Source of the DNA: Epichloe hybrida
Taxonomy: Eukaryota; Ascomycota; Sordariomycetes; Hypocreales; Clavicipitaceae
Direction: 5' to 3'
DNA: 64,000 nucleotides
Assembly: GCA_019022495.1 (NCBI GenBank)
Contig: JAFEKR010000044.1
Coordinates: forward strand, 1 to 64,000
Shown: piece after piece, positions 20,123 to 32,099 of the stretch
How positions within the stretch are numbered: the first letter of the stretch is position 1
How the letters are laid out: each line of letters starts with the position of its first letter
Position numbers and translations under genes: made by a program
Notes under the pieces: model-generated
What the model was told of the DNA's origin: nothing
Seen by the model: only the letters and a program-made list of their open reading frames with translations
Database searches by the model: none

Positions 20123-21778
20123 ATGCCATTCACTCGCAAAAAGGCCTCTAAGGCTTTGTACATCTTGCCAGATGCCTACAATCAGCTCCGCGAAAAGGCA
20201 ATTGTCGAGGCCATTTGCAATCTCCTTGTCCCAGAGGGAGACCGACTTAAGCTAGATGCCCTTACGGGGGACGCTAGTTGCCAATCCCGTGCGCTCGCAC
20301 AGCTTGACGCCTATCAGAGGATGATGACCCTACTTGAGAAGGCAGGCCAACTGGACAACTTCCTAGCTGCGGCTAGGGAATACTTGAATCAGCATGAGAA
20401 TGACATGCATGTTAGAAAAATCCGGAAGCCCGAGGATGTGTTCGGTAACTATCCGGTTTCCAATACCTTAAAGGCATGCGTAGCTAACTTGCGTGCTGCG
20501 ATGGGTAAGGAAATGACAGATATTCTCATCCTGTCTTATCTAAACACTATCAATGGCCAGCTCTTTTATGATGAGAATGGCGGAAACTTCTCCGATACTT
20601 CTGATTTAGACTACGCCACAGAAGTGTTAGGAACAGGAAACCAACCGACCACTAGCGAACATCAAATCTACAAGCTGCGTTCCGCGCTAGGTTACCTATG
20701 CACTACTTACGTCAAAGAACGCGCCACGGCGGCTGCTTCAGATTCGTTTAAGGAAGCGAATGTCCAGTCGGAGCATCAGCCGCAGGTCTGGGACGACTTC
20801 AGCGACTAGCTTGCAGCCGCAGTCATCCATGTTCATTCCGAACTTGTTCAGAAGCAAGAGCCGCCTATTCCTGTGCAGCCTATTCTTCCGCAAACCTTAA
20901 TTGCCCTGCAGAACGCGTTTTTGCAAGGTCATGAACTAGCTATTAGGATTAGACGCGTCAAGATGGTGCCTATAGGCAGCAACAACTTTTCCTATAAAAT
21001 CACGGCTATTGGCGACTACCGCGGACTGCCAAACGAAGAGACAGGAAGGTTCAAGCTTGTGCGCAGCGACGACGTGCGTATGCCAGGGATGGGCTTCGAT
21101 CTTTATGCCTACTATATTGAAAATGCCACAGGAGATGGCCTCGCTAGCTCAGACGATGAAGTTTACTATAAGACCATTGAAGATCCCAAGCTTGATCCTG
21201 TTTTTGCCCTACTTCTCCCAAGCATGGTTTCGCATGCGCCATTTAGTGGCTATGTTGAAGACAAGAGCGACAACCACGATAGTATTTACAAGGCCATGTG
21301 CCCTTCGATTATAACGTTACCTAACTACGATCGCCTGCAATGTGCTGGATTTTCTTTTAAGAAGCTAGCACTAGTAGAGCGTAGAACTTCGCTATACGAG
21401 TTAATTACGATTACCCGAGAGATTATAAAGAAGCATAGTCTTCAGAATGTTAGAGAGTTTAGCAGGCCTCGTGGTGGCACTGGCCCCTATCTTCGCAGAT
21501 CAGAACCTCACGAATGCGCAATTCGGCACGTCGCAGTACAATCGCCTGCCGAGATGCAGCGTGACAGCAAGGTAATATTAGAGGCTCGCCAAAAGCATCC
21601 TGACATCGAGGTTGGCCCTTATCTTTTTCGTCTTGGTACTGGCGCTGCGAGCTTCAATAATCTAGAAGAGGCAGAACGATTTACGAACATGAAGAAAAAG
21701 GAGCCAAGGAGATACTTTAAGGAACATCATCCAGAAAATTATCAGTTTTTGATTGATACTGGATGCCTTAAGAACTAA
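20123..21778 (+). pseudogene. Unrecognised 551-codon reading frame with one in-frame TAG
   Basis: From the ATG at 20123 one frame continues to TAA at 21776-21778 with a single interruption, TAG at 20807-20809 (codon 229). Both halves are in the same frame and base composition is balanced, unlike the AT-rich surroundings. The first half (228 codons, MPFTRKKASKALYILPDAYN...) is charged and probably helical; the second (...GPYLRRSEPHECAIRHVAVQ...) is rich in charged and aromatic residues and ends KEHHPENYQFLIDTGCLKN. I see no signal peptide, membrane segment, zinc knuckle, transposase or polymerase motif and do not recognise the family. The TAG could be a RIP-type CAG change. Alternatively a GT-AG intron 20786-20851 (66 nt, keeps frame, contains the TAG) is possible, though its donor GTCTGG is poor. 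Two separate proteins are less likely because the downstream part has no early ATG. Confidence 0.6.
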
Positions 21779-23449
21779 GTTTTTTTCATTTCTATGCATG
21801 TGAGAGTTTGTTTTATTGTGATTAATTTATTATTTTATTACTGTTTTTGCTTAGTTCCTGCTTTTAGTTTTCTAGGGTTTTGTTATTTGCTAGTACGCTA
21901 CGATGGAAATGTAGACATCTAAAAGTGTTTGTTTTTTGAAAGATAGGAAGGGCGAGCAATTCATCTAAAGACGCATCCACTATCCCTTAGCAAATATATA
22001 AGTGTATTTTCTTGCTCCCTATGCTTACTTTAGAGAGGATCTCTACTGTTCACATCCTGTCTTTTTATTAGCGAATATGGCTTAAATGGAATTGAATTAG
22101 TCTTACCATCACTTCTCTGTTCCATGCCGTAGCGAAGGCCCTAAGAACCTCTACCTAATTGTCTAGGTCTGCTTGTATCTCGTATACATCTTTCTGTTTG
22201 TTAAGAAGAAATAGTATCAAAAGTGACAAACCGTCATAGTTAGTTGCATTGACATGTCCCTGAGTAGACATAGCGTTGAAGTTAAGATTATCTAAGCGAA
22301 GAACTAGCCTCTAGCGTTACGTAGCAGAGATTTTGGAGGTAGTCCGCGGAAATATAACAAACTCTCACAGGATATGAAAGGTGACTATTTTGAGTTCACA
22401 CCACAAGAATAGGTCAGATCGATTATATCACCTGAAACCGAAGGCTTGCAATGTTAGCAGAAATGGAGAAGAATAGTATTTGCTTCAGGTAGAGTCGAGT
22501 GTTAGATTTGAGAGCAGGCCTAGGCGACGTGTGTGACTTTATATAGTTTTCTCACGTTAGCCAAGGCCACTCTGTGCAAACATAGCTAACAACCGCAGTG
22601 GTGTTGTTCAAGATGTTAAAATACCTAGGGTAGAACTCAAGATAGTAGGAGATACAATGTCTGGAAGCCCGTTATCCTTGACGGATCTAGCAACGCACCA
22701 TGCCCCGCCGAGCCGGGCGGTAATCAATTATGCGTGTCCAATCCGCTGCTTGTCATCTGGGCCATCCTCGGCACATGACATACTCCGTAGACTAGAGATG
22801 AAGCGAGCAGTGCCTAGCGCTTAATTACAATAGGCATGTGCCTGCTACTATGCTCTCCGGAGGGCATGCTAGGTTAAAGCTTAGCACAATTAGTAATATG
22901 CTGCAGGTCAAGGAGCCATACATGGATGTATTTGTATTGGTAAGCCTATTAGTAAATATGTAGCCGCTGTAATCACACGATAAATGTTAATAGAGTGAGT
23001 CTGCTAGGCCTAACTAGCTACTACCATAGCCACTGCCTAGACGGCAGAGGGGTCACGCTTAAACTAGTGCAGGCGCGGGTTGACGAAACCCCGCCAAGTA
23101 CCGTACAGGGTACACCTATAGCCGCTAGCTAGTAATTTGAATTTCATTCTAATCTTAGCACGATGATCTGTTTTTGTTTGCGCGACTCCTAGGAGCACTT
23201 GGAGCACCTCTTTCACATAACAAAGCGGTGTAGGCCGCGCTTGCACGAGCATGGCTTAATACCCTGCCTTACGCTGCTAATAAGCGTATTTCTAATGTAA
23301 AAAGCAGCCAAAGCTCCCACATTAGATTAGGACAAACGATTAGTGCCATTTTCTGCTATCTGACACCGCTCCCACAAGACCCTTGTTCTTATACTAGTTC
23401 ACCCTTTGGGCTTATGTTGCATTATTGAATTACTCGTCCCTCTATTACT
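21779..23449. other. Intergenic, no gene assigned
   Basis: About 1.7 kb of mixed composition. A minus-strand frame from the ATG at 22271 (MSTQGHVNATNYDGLSLLIL...) runs about 60 codons with one TAG and might be the remnant of a gene, but I cannot identify it. The 22680-22860 part is locally GC-rich (GCCCCGCCGAGCCGGGCGG). The last few hundred bases are presumably the promoter of the kinase gene at 23450. Confidence 0.45.
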
Positions 23450-24961
23450 ATGCCGCCTACCCAGCAAGATCTTTTCTTTTACAACGGGGACGGAATAGGA
23501 GTTGAAGACCTAGCCAAATACAAGGCTGGCGGGTTTCATCCCATTGTTCTCGGCGATGTCCTTCCAAAGCGTGGCAGTTGTATAAATGACGAGGTTAGAC
23601 AGCCACGATACCGGATCGCGCAGAAGCTTGGGTTTGGAGCATTCTCAACGGTCGGGCTAGCGCGTGACCTTAGTGAGGAGTAAGACTTGATTTTCAATAA
23701 CGGAAGCACTGGCTAACAATTACTAATTGTTTTGACAGAAGATATGTTGCTCTAAAAGTCTGTCATGGATCAAACGAACTCATTCAGTCTAATGAAACGA
23801 CAATTCTCTGTCAAATCCACGAGAATGGACGAGGAAAGCCTGGCTACAGAAACATTATTAAACTATATGATACCTTTACTATACGGGGCCCAAATGGGTT
23901 CCATGAATGTCTGGTAATGGAAGTTGTTCTGCCCCTCGATACCATAGCTGCCCGACAGAAATGCCCGCCCCAGAAAGCCATTGAACAAGTATTGAAGGCA
24001 TTTAATTTTCTACATGAGGAGGGGCTAGTACATGGAGGTAAGGCCCAAAACCGATGACTAAACCCTAAAGGAGAGTAATTATAGAGGCGTATAGCTAACG
24101 TTAGGCGTGTAGACCCCAATTACGCCAACTTTGGTATCGCAATACCACAATTACAGCAGTTCGATGAAAGTACAATAGCAGATTACTTCGCGGACCCTAC
24201 TGTTATAACAGTGGTACCGCGTGATCCATCGTTTCCAAGAGACTCAATACCAAGTTACGTTGCTGAAAGTGTCTCTTTAGAGTCATTTATTCTAGATAAG
24301 CACTGTTTCTCCCCAAGCGAGGAGATCTGTCTCAAAATTTTGGATTTTGGAAGAGGTAGACTAATAGCCCGCTAGCGTTACACTGCTTGGTTACTAATCT
24401 GTTCGTACCTACGTTAGCCTGCTGGACGGACAAAATTGCAAGAGACCTACCAGGAGCTGCCCCCCCCTCGATTCGGCCGCCCGAGGTCTACATGTATGAA
24501 TTATCCGGCGGAAAAATCGGATCTATCTGGAACAAAGAAGCAGATATTTGGGCAATTGGGTGTATAGTAAGTTATTCTGTTAAATTCCACGTCAGACATA
24601 TGCTAAATCAGTTGCACAGGCATATCAGATCAAGACTGGATGCCAACTCCTACTAGGGCAAGGTGATTTCCAGTATCAGTTTTACCAAGCTTTGCGACTG
24701 GGTGGGGCACCGCCGAAGGACTGGTCCGAATTTTGGAACTTGGAGACGTTCTGCCAGAGTACTAAGGGCTGGAAACAGCCAGTGTTGCCCTTTTTCGATA
24801 CGGACCGGGCCTGGGAGTCTCGTAGACCAAAATGCGACTCTGGGGGTGAGCTATTCCTCGATCTCATTCGGAGAATGGTTACGACAGAACCCACGAGACG
24901 AAGTCAGATGTCCCAGCTCCTTGACCATCCATTTTTCTCCCAAAGAAGCTCTACGCAGTAG
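23450..24961 (+). CDS. SRPK-like protein kinase, five exons
   Basis: Predicted exons: 23450-23679, 23739-24037, 24113-24355, 24418-24566, 24620-24961; all introns are GT-AG, 53-75 nt, and the joined frame has no stop before TAG at 24959, giving 420 aa. The protein shows all kinase landmarks: glycine loop GFGAFSTV (61-68), VALK lysine (Lys83), catalytic loop HGDPNYAN (175-182, fitting HxDxxxxN), DFG (254-256), PPE (278-280, the APE position) and DIWAIGCI (300-307). The C-lobe ends with TEPTRRSQMSQLLDHPFF, the usual kinase tail. The short PPE activation segment and the early ...DVLPKRGSCINDEVRQPRYRI... resemble the SR-protein-kinase-like families expanded in ascomycetes, so phosphorylation of Ser/Arg-rich proteins is possible, but substrate is inference. 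No membrane segment or signal peptide. It appears intact although flanked by dead genes. Confidence 0.88.
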
Positions 24962-25845
24962 ACGGTTTAGTAAACCAAGAACATTCGGCCGGATAACAGT
25001 GGCAGTGAAGGTCATAAATTAGGGGCTGCGCTAGTCAGCTAAGGTAGCTCAGACAACTACTTTAGTTAAAGTTGCGATAACTCCGGAGATTAGCTTACTG
25101 AGGAGGCTCTGGATGCCGAGCATTCGGGGCACGGTGGTTACTAAGACTAAGTAAATAGCCAAGTAACATCAAGCACATTCTTCAAACTGTCTGTGCATTT
25201 GTGATGCATTGGCACGGCATTTACGTATGATATTTGGGCGTATCGCTTGTCGGCGGCTTTCCTCGCGCCACACACTCGCGCAGACGCGGTGGTGGATTAG
25301 GAGTAGGGCAGTTAAGGCCGCCCATAAAATTAGTCGCTAATAAACCCCATTTAATTCATTTGCCATGGTACCGTTATCTGGCTAAACAAAAGTCCGACGC
25401 CCTGGCAGGGCCAGCCGCACGGCTACATTTTACAGTACAGTGACTTCGTTTAAAACAGTTTTGTCTTACGCCTGTCATAGCCTCTAAGCTAGCAGATCTA
25501 TTAGTTTAACATAGAGCTAGATAACGAAGAGGTTGCTCTGGCTCAGGAGGCGTCGAAGCAGTGAGTCAAGCGAACCCAAGTCTAACAGAAATTTTTTTCT
25601 TACGATTAGTCAGACGCACATAGTGCATTTTGGGAGAGTGTTAAAACTAGGCTTGTGGGTGAACAAGCGTGTGGTGAACAAAAGCATGGTGCACTAACTA
25701 AAAAGACCGCGAGACTAAGCGCATAGGGGCTCTCCTTAACAATATTAATGCAAAGGCAAAAAGCAATCTCTATAATTAGTAACGGCGGTATCATAGCTGA
25801 CAGCGGAACTAATCTCGTTCCTATACCGAAGCTATCGTGATCAAA
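24962..25845. other. Intergenic, nothing recognised
   Basis: No supported gene. Short frames on both strands (for example 25234-25443) lack introns, motifs or neighbours that would support them. 25399-25411 is a small hairpin (GCCCTGGCAGGGC). Confidence 0.5.
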
Positions 25846-25960
25846 TGTTAGAACCCTGAAGGTGTGCAAGGTAAGCCATTAGACTAAAAGATCTATCAAT
25901 GCTAGCTCTCGCTTGCATTGCACCTTACAGTTGATTATCAGGCCCGCCGCGCACCAGACA
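25846..25960 (+). mobile_element. Solo LTR of the TRIM-like family, TSD TCAAA
   Basis: A 115-bp copy from TGTTAGAACCCTGAAGGTG to GCGCACCAGACA is flanked on both sides by TCAAA (25841-25845 and 25961-25965). This clean 5-bp duplication is the best evidence that the family is an LTR retroelement and not a MITE. Confidence 0.93.
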
Positions 25961-26549
25961 TCAAATCAGAGTGGCCTAAAATTGTGCTTGAACGAAGAGG
26001 ATAGATATCCATAGCGCTAAGGCATTCGGCTCCATTCCTAATTTTGGGTGACGCTCTCTCGGCTGACTCCTGCTTGTGTTTAGGGGACATTTGTCTTTTA
26101 TATGTCAATTCTCATCGTGATGGCTAGGTATCAGTAGTAGTCGTGTATTTTCCGTCCAGCGACCTTGGCCGCTCAGGTTTACTAATAAGGCACAGGACAT
26201 GCTAAGCTAAACTATTATATATAACTTTAACCACAGAGAAGCTTGACCTAGCGCTTCTTGCAAGACCTCGCAGGTCAAGCTATGAAGCTCACTCTCAGGA
26301 GGCGGCTCACCCACCACGGCAGAGGAGGTTGTCGTTGGCACATAGTACAGGTGTCTAGGGCTATTCCCTCCGAGTTTTAGTCCTCCCACAGTTTATCTAG
26401 CATCGCATCGGCATCCCCCGGTCCGCAACCTAACATGAACAAGCATGGTCTGCCGTGACCTAGATTTGCGCTTTCATTCGGGGCCCTTATCCCGCTAGCG
26501 GGAATGTCAGGTAGTGGCCGTAGCCACAATAGTCAAACCCTTGGTTTTC
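25961..26549. other. Intergenic or 3' part of dead hAT element
   Basis: Minus-strand frames in 26207-26389 continue in the direction of the hAT transposase remnant but show no motif I recognise. hAT terminal repeats could not be found here. Confidence 0.4.
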
Positions 26550-28388
26550 CTAGTCAGAATTCTCTCGCATCCTCGCCAAAGCTACTGCCGCAGTCCATCC
26601 TCTAGCAACCAAGAAGTGGAAATAGCGCAGAGGCAGCAGTAGGGAAAACCCCTTAAAAAAGAGATGCCCACGCCACGTAGCGTAGAAGCTGCTTCGCATC
26701 GCGGCGCTTGCGACTGCCACATACTTTTTTTTCAGCGAGTATGGACAGCTCAAAAGTGTCATTTGAAGAGCCCATTGCACATCGTTATGTTCTACAGTTG
26801 GCTGCTGTCTTCGTGAGCGTAAGGTGCTAGAAGGGCCTAGTAAAGAATTCCTGCCCATTTCCAGAGTCGATTGATCCGCTATTAAACGATGATTTGTTTT
26901 GGATTCCAAAATGTCACAGGGATACACCACCCAAACATGTTACCTTGGCATCCTCAAAACGCTTAAGCGAAATATCCATGTGGTAGAGGAGCTAATCTAA
27001 CGACGACCATATCATTTGTTGTGCTAGCGTAGCTTGCCAAAACGGCTGGAAAAAATCCGCTGTCAATTAGGGTATCCCGACCATCTTGCGTGAGACAATT
27101 CTCTACAAGAGCCTTGTGATGCTCTTGCTGGAACATCATTAGCTTGTCCTTCTTATCCAGTGCGTTCCGAAGGAGCATGTACCACGAATTCCCAAGAGGT
27201 CCTATGGATCGCCACCCAGCTTGGTCCTCTGTCGCCTTCTAGCGCCTACCCTGCTAGCCTTGTGCCGCAACTGCGCCTACAGGTACTCAACGGATGTTTC
27301 GTCCATGCTTCCATCTGCCTCTCCAATCGCCGCACAGAGTGCCTCCTTGCTTGAGGCGAATAGAAACGCCTGAAGACACAGGTTGACAATGTGCCCTCCG
27401 CATCGGGTGCGACGCTCGGTCGGGTGGAATCCAACGCCGAAATCGCTCGCTAGTGACGTTAGGGGTGGCATTATCCGCCGTGAAGTAACTAACGTTGTCC
27501 GCAATACCAAAGTATCTTATTGTGTCCAGCAGGTGTCTCGACATCGTCTCGCCCGAGTGGCTGTGCCTTATGTTTGGCAAGGTCAAAAGTGCTTCGCGTA
27601 GCTCATAGCGCTCATCCACCCATTGCCCAAAAACTGCGAGAAAGGCTTTCCGATGCGGCGACGACCATAGATCGATGCTGAAGTGGACTTTTGACTTGCC
27701 TACCTATAAGTGAGACTTGATGGCTTCACGGTGCAGGAAATAAGACTTCTTAATATGAGCAAACATAGTGGTGCCAGATTGGATAAGGACTTGTTCGGCC
27801 TTTGGATTAACAGCGCAGAGCAGGGCTTAGTACTCTGGCTATGAGACATAAGTTCAGAGGGAGGCGGCGCCGCGTAATCAGTTAGATCTGTGCCTCGTAG
27901 AAAGCGTCCAGCTGGATCGCATTACTAGGTATCGATTCTTCGCTGCGAGTGGCAATCTCCCGGCTTTTCTACTCTGCATGCCTAAATAGCACCTCCAAGA
28001 ACTGTTGCAGCGCTTTCTTGGCAGGCCGTTGTTCCTCGTCGATGGCAATACCATGCGCGTTTCGCATGTGTCGTGTCGCGCTCGTGGTCAAGACCGTTCG
28101 CCATAGCGGATTACAGCATTTTCGACAATACCAGAGTCTCTGGTTACTCTGGTGCGCCTCTTCGTCTGCTTGTGGAAGACGGAAGTGCTTCCAAGTCATG
28201 GTTGTGCGTAGCTTGCGCTTCTTCGGCTGCGACTCGGGCGCGGACAGGGACGATACGGAGGACGCAACGCCGGAATTCTGCGTGTAAGGCTGCTCAAATG
28301 CAGATATGCTTGATTCCGGCGATGGGGAGCTGAGCGCCTGGTATTCTAGGTGCTCCAGAGACAACGGGTAATTTATATTGACCTGCAA
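26550..28388 (-). pseudogene. hAT-family transposase, dead
   Basis: Minus strand, in order. 28388-27969 is an N-terminal region with a BED zinc finger: TWKHFRLPQ, then WYCRKCCNPLW and TSATRHMRNAHGI supply C-x2-C and H-x4-H. 27760-27600 reads HIKKSYFLHREAIKSHL, a TAG, then VGKSKVHFSIDLWSSPHRKA. 27619-27500 reads GETMSRHLLDTIRYFGIADN and YFTADNATPN, the hAT catalytic region. 27480-27300 reads RCGGHIVNLCLQAFLFASS in another frame. 27178-26963 reads KKDKLMMFQQEHHKALVENC. 26930-26550 reads CDILESKTNHRLIADQSTL. At least one TAG (27704-27706) and several frameshifts break it. Composition is balanced, so the decay is mostly not heavy RIP. It could once have mobilised the CAGAGC-ended elements at 5-14 kb, but that link is only inference. 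Confidence 0.85.
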
Positions 28389-28702
28389 GTATGTCTACTC
28401 TAGGTCTCGCAGCATCGTGGTGAGGCAGGAGACTAGCCACATTCATTGAACGCGAGCAGCGAGTTAGCCACGCTTATTTCTCGCTCCATTGACCATGATC
28501 AGGCTGGTTTGCCGGCAGGCGAGGATGATAGCGTTCGTGAGGAGGAAGTTGCGTGCTGAAGTGTTGAATCACAACGGTCATCGAAGAAGGATCTATTTTT
28601 TTGTGACGCTATGCACCCCCAACAAGCAGCGTCGATGCCTCGCAAAAGCATGATATAGGAGGGTGTGGTAATCCCCGTGGCAATTTAGCTACACCTAACT
28701 AA
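28389..28702. other. Flank of the hAT pseudogene
   Basis: GC-balanced sequence between the hAT start and the Harbinger element. No gene seen; the Harbinger element inserted at its right end in TAA. Confidence 0.4.
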
Positions 28703-28979
28703 GGGCCTGATCCACGAGCCGGTGCAAACTTTGCACCGACATTACAGGGTATAAATTGTATGTGGAGTTATATAGGGCGCCTACTTTGTACCGTTATGGC
28801 CTACTTCTATGGCTTTTTTTCACTGCCTTTGCACAAGGGGCCTGTTGTGACAGCAGATCTTCCCTTCTATAGCTTTAATATAATAGATTTATTTTATTTT
28901 ACTAGTAAATTACATATAATTTTAATATGTATTGTAACTATGTCCTAAAGCACCTAGTTATAGGTATCTAAATCCTCCT

Positions 28980-30060
28980 GAATTTGCTAGACTAATGATT
29001 AAACCCTCTTCTTGCTTAAATTACTTCTTAAAGCTTGCTGTGAGTATTAGCTTAATAGTAGTAAGATTAGTATTATCTAAGATATTCTTAGAGGCTTTAT
29101 TCCTACGCTTATAAGGAGATTCCTAAGATATTAGTGGTCTTTAAGTACTATTAAGAACTAATATAAGTGGCTTAAGGGCGTTTAGCGCGCTTTTTATGCT
29201 ATAGAGAAGAAGACTAGTATAATATATAATGAACGTAATAGGTGGCTTTATATAAGCAAGCAAATCGCTAATTTTATTAACTAAACATATAGAAAGTTTA
29301 GTAAATATATTATAGCAAAGCCTCTTGTTATAAATAAATCTATTATAAGAGAGGAGTAAGCAGAGGTCTTCTTAGGAGATTGTAAAGCTAGTAATATAGT
29401 TATTAAAGCCTAAGATACTAAAAGCTTTGCTTCCGCCAAAAGGGTATAAGAAAAGTTATTAGAAGATAGCTCTAATAGGTTTAAAGATAATGAAAATAAG
29501 ACTTAAAGAGAAGGTGCTAATATATAACGCCCTAGTAATAGGGCTTATAATCTTATTAAGCTCCTAGATAAAGAAGATTTGCTTAAAGATAATTAGTAGC
29601 ATTAAAGTTAGTCTTAAACCAATATTATAAAGCAGAGCACTAATAATATAGCTACTTCCTTAATGCTAAACCTATAGAGCTCTTAAATAAGCTCTGCTAG
29701 GGCTACGCTTACTAGATTATAGCTAAATTTATTACCACAAAGTGTATAGAAGCATCAGGCTATAGCATAGGTAAAAGAGCTCTCAGAGGTGGTATCTAAT
29801 GTCCTTAGGCCTTAAATGCAGGGCTTGAGGAGGCATATTATTGCCTAAAGAGCCGTGGGGGCTAATAATATTAAGAAGGTAGTTAAGGACTATTAATTAT
29901 ATAGTAAAGAGTTTGGAATAAGTATGATTATTAGAGTTATATTATGGTTAAAGCAAGATTAACTAAATCCTCTAATTTAGAACTTATTATTATTAAAAGA
30001 GGCAAAGAAAGCGTGGATTAAGTTAAATTTCAGTGTTAATACTATTCACTAGTAGAAGTA
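28980..30060 (+). pseudogene. Probable Harbinger accessory ORF, RIPped
   Basis: Reading through stops on the plus strand gives a degraded frame, clearest near its end: MQGLRRHIIA, then RAVGANNIKKVVKDY, YSKEFGISMIIRVILWLKQD and LLLLKEAKKAWIKLNFSVNT. PIF/Harbinger elements usually carry a second gene (often Myb-like DNA binding) beside the transposase, and this frame is placed and oriented accordingly. I could not see a Myb motif, so the role is inferred from position. Confidence 0.5.
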
Positions 30061-30299
30061 AGGCTTTTTATTAAGGTCTATAGGCCATGCATATTTATCA
30101 CTTTTCAACCCACAATATCATTATTATATTAGTTAGAATTTTATTAATAACGCTATTGAATTCATTAAACACACATCTTTTCGTCTATATTACTACTTTA
30201 CTAAAGCCTCTAAAGCTACTATGCTATCTTTTTCCGAATTTTACAGCCTATAAGGCCTATAAGAAGTGACAATGCCCGCGCAGCAGCTGTTTTAAGCGC

Positions 30300-31480
30300 T
30301 TCACGCTTATCTATAAGTAATAATTCTTTCTCTTCTACTTTAAAGTTATATAGCTCCTTTCCCTATAACTTAATAAAGTTAGAGAGGGCTATAATAGCAT
30401 AGATTATCTTAATTTACATAAGAAATTTATACTTAGTAGCGCTATAGTAAATTATCTTCTACTTTCGCTTATATTACCTAAAATAATACTCTACAACCAC
30501 TTATAATTATATATGCTAGAAGTTAAAGAGCTCCTTCTTGTTATTAGGGTACTTACAAGCTTCCCTCTAGTCTTACAAATAACATTAAACCCTCAAAAAC
30601 AGCGTAACAAGGCTACAATGTAAGCTAAATCCTAAGTCACTAAGATAAAATCAGCCTTAAGGGATTACAAAGGACTTTAAGAACGCTGTCCGTAATAAGG
30701 TACTATTATTAATAAAACCTTCAGCGCCTACTAGTATATAGAGGAATAATTCCTTAAAGCTTATAGCTACTAGCATATTTTATAAGATATTATTCTTCCT
30801 TAACTAGTATCTTTGCTGCTAATTTAGTGGAATGAATGCTAGTATGTGTGTGCTATTAATAGCACTAATTACACTATTAAATTAAAGGAACTTCTTATTT
30901 AGCTTTACAAATAGCAAGACTAACTACAGCTTTAGCTAACAAATAAAGACTATATATAAATACCTTATTAGATTAATAAGCTTATAAAAAATTCGAGATA
31001 CTAATGCTTAGGATAGTAGAAATCAAGACCCTATGTTTCTCTATAGCTTATTATACACACAAATCTATAAGAAGATTATTACCTTCTACTTAATTAATTA
31101 ATATCACGAAGAGCTTACTAAGGTATTAATATAAAGCTAGTTATAGAGCTTAAGGAAAATCTCCCTTAGTATCTAATAGAGGATTTCGAATTCCTTCTTT
31201 AACGTAAATTAAAGAATATATTTACAGAGCTCCCATAATGCCGTTAGCAATGCCTAGGCGCCTTTAAGGCTAAGGAGGGTATCACAAGCATTATTATTAC
31301 AGTTAATGTGCTCACAGAGGCAATATAGCCTATACAAGGCTCTTCGTAGTAAGCCTAGCTTTTAAAAACACTATAAAATCAATATTACAAGCCAAAGGTT
31401 ATTATTAGCATCTTTATCCACAATAAATTAATTAATTAAGAGGTTATAGACCCTAAGAAACATTATTATGGCTTATAGCT
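30300..31480 (-). pseudogene. PIF/Harbinger DDE transposase, RIPped
   Basis: The most telling part is on the minus strand around 30655-30400: DLGFSLHCSLVTLFLRV, then NNKKELFNF and VVEYYFR*YKRK*KI. Undoing the obvious RIP-type changes in thought, this corresponds to the Harbinger nuclease block in which a conserved aspartate precedes GF, followed by N-x-x-ELFN and an arginine-rich VVERxFGxxKRK segment. Multiple TAG/TAA codons remove any function. The gene converges with the plus-strand frame at 28980-30060. Confidence 0.75.
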
Positions 31481-31775
31481 AGGTGTAAACTTTACACTAG
31501 TGTAAACTTTGCTTAGGTATAACATAAAGTGCATGGTTTACACCTAGAAAATAGTAGAATTCGCTTTTTTCTTAGCATCTAAGCCTATTGCAGGCATTTA
31601 CATAGCCCTAGTTAAAAAGATATATTATAAATAAGGGTAGTTATGGTATTTATGCAATTTAGATAAAGTTCTATAAATTTCTATGGATCTTAGCTGACAA
31701 AAATGGCTAGCGCGTCCGCTTATGTGCATTTTGCACTCGTGCAAAGTTTGCACCGGCTCGTGGATCAGGCCCTAA

Positions 31776-32099
31776 ATGCGGCTAGGACAAATCCTTCTGT
31801 GGGTATAGCGCCGAGCAGCAAGAAAACACAGCTCTGAAAGGCAACACTTATTTTTAAATACCTGTGGTAAATTTTAAACGACTGCGCCTACCTGGATCAC
31901 ACCTTAGGTTTGAATGCACTCGATCACAGGTCTCATAGGGCGATAGTCGGAAATGATCAACTAACAAGAACACAAGTATTCAATTCCGTGAAATTATCGA
32001 TTGACAGCCTAGAACGCCATTTCGGCTGTACACGAAACTATACGACCATGCCCAAGCTAACACCGTAAGGATTGCGATATTACCATAGGTGGCACTAGT
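31776..32099. other. Intergenic
   Basis: Balanced composition resumes at once after the Harbinger element. No gene or repeat recognised in these 320 bp. Confidence 0.5.

Larger units (their letters stand above)
28703..31772. mobile_element. PIF/Harbinger DNA transposon, 3,070 bp
   Basis: The first 34 bases, beginning GGGCCTGATCCACGAGCC, are the exact reverse complement of the last 34. The flanks are TAA at 28700-28702 and 31773-31775, the 3-bp TWA duplication typical of PIF/Harbinger. The TIR contains the 15-base palindrome GTGCAAACTTTGCAC, and RIPped versions (GTGTAAACTTTACAC) recur at about 31483-31510. Two degraded genes converge inside: a plus-strand ORF at about 28980-30060 and a minus-strand DDE transposase at about 31480-30300. 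The outer 150 bp keep normal composition, the interior is strongly AT-rich. Confidence 0.93.

Noticed and set aside
23844..24119. 91-codon minus-strand frame opposite the kinase
   Set aside because: It lies entirely antisense to kinase exon 2 and an intron, whose frame and splice sites are far better supported.
25234..25443. 69-codon plus-strand frame
   Set aside because: No motif, no intron, no context; chance open frame in GC-balanced DNA.
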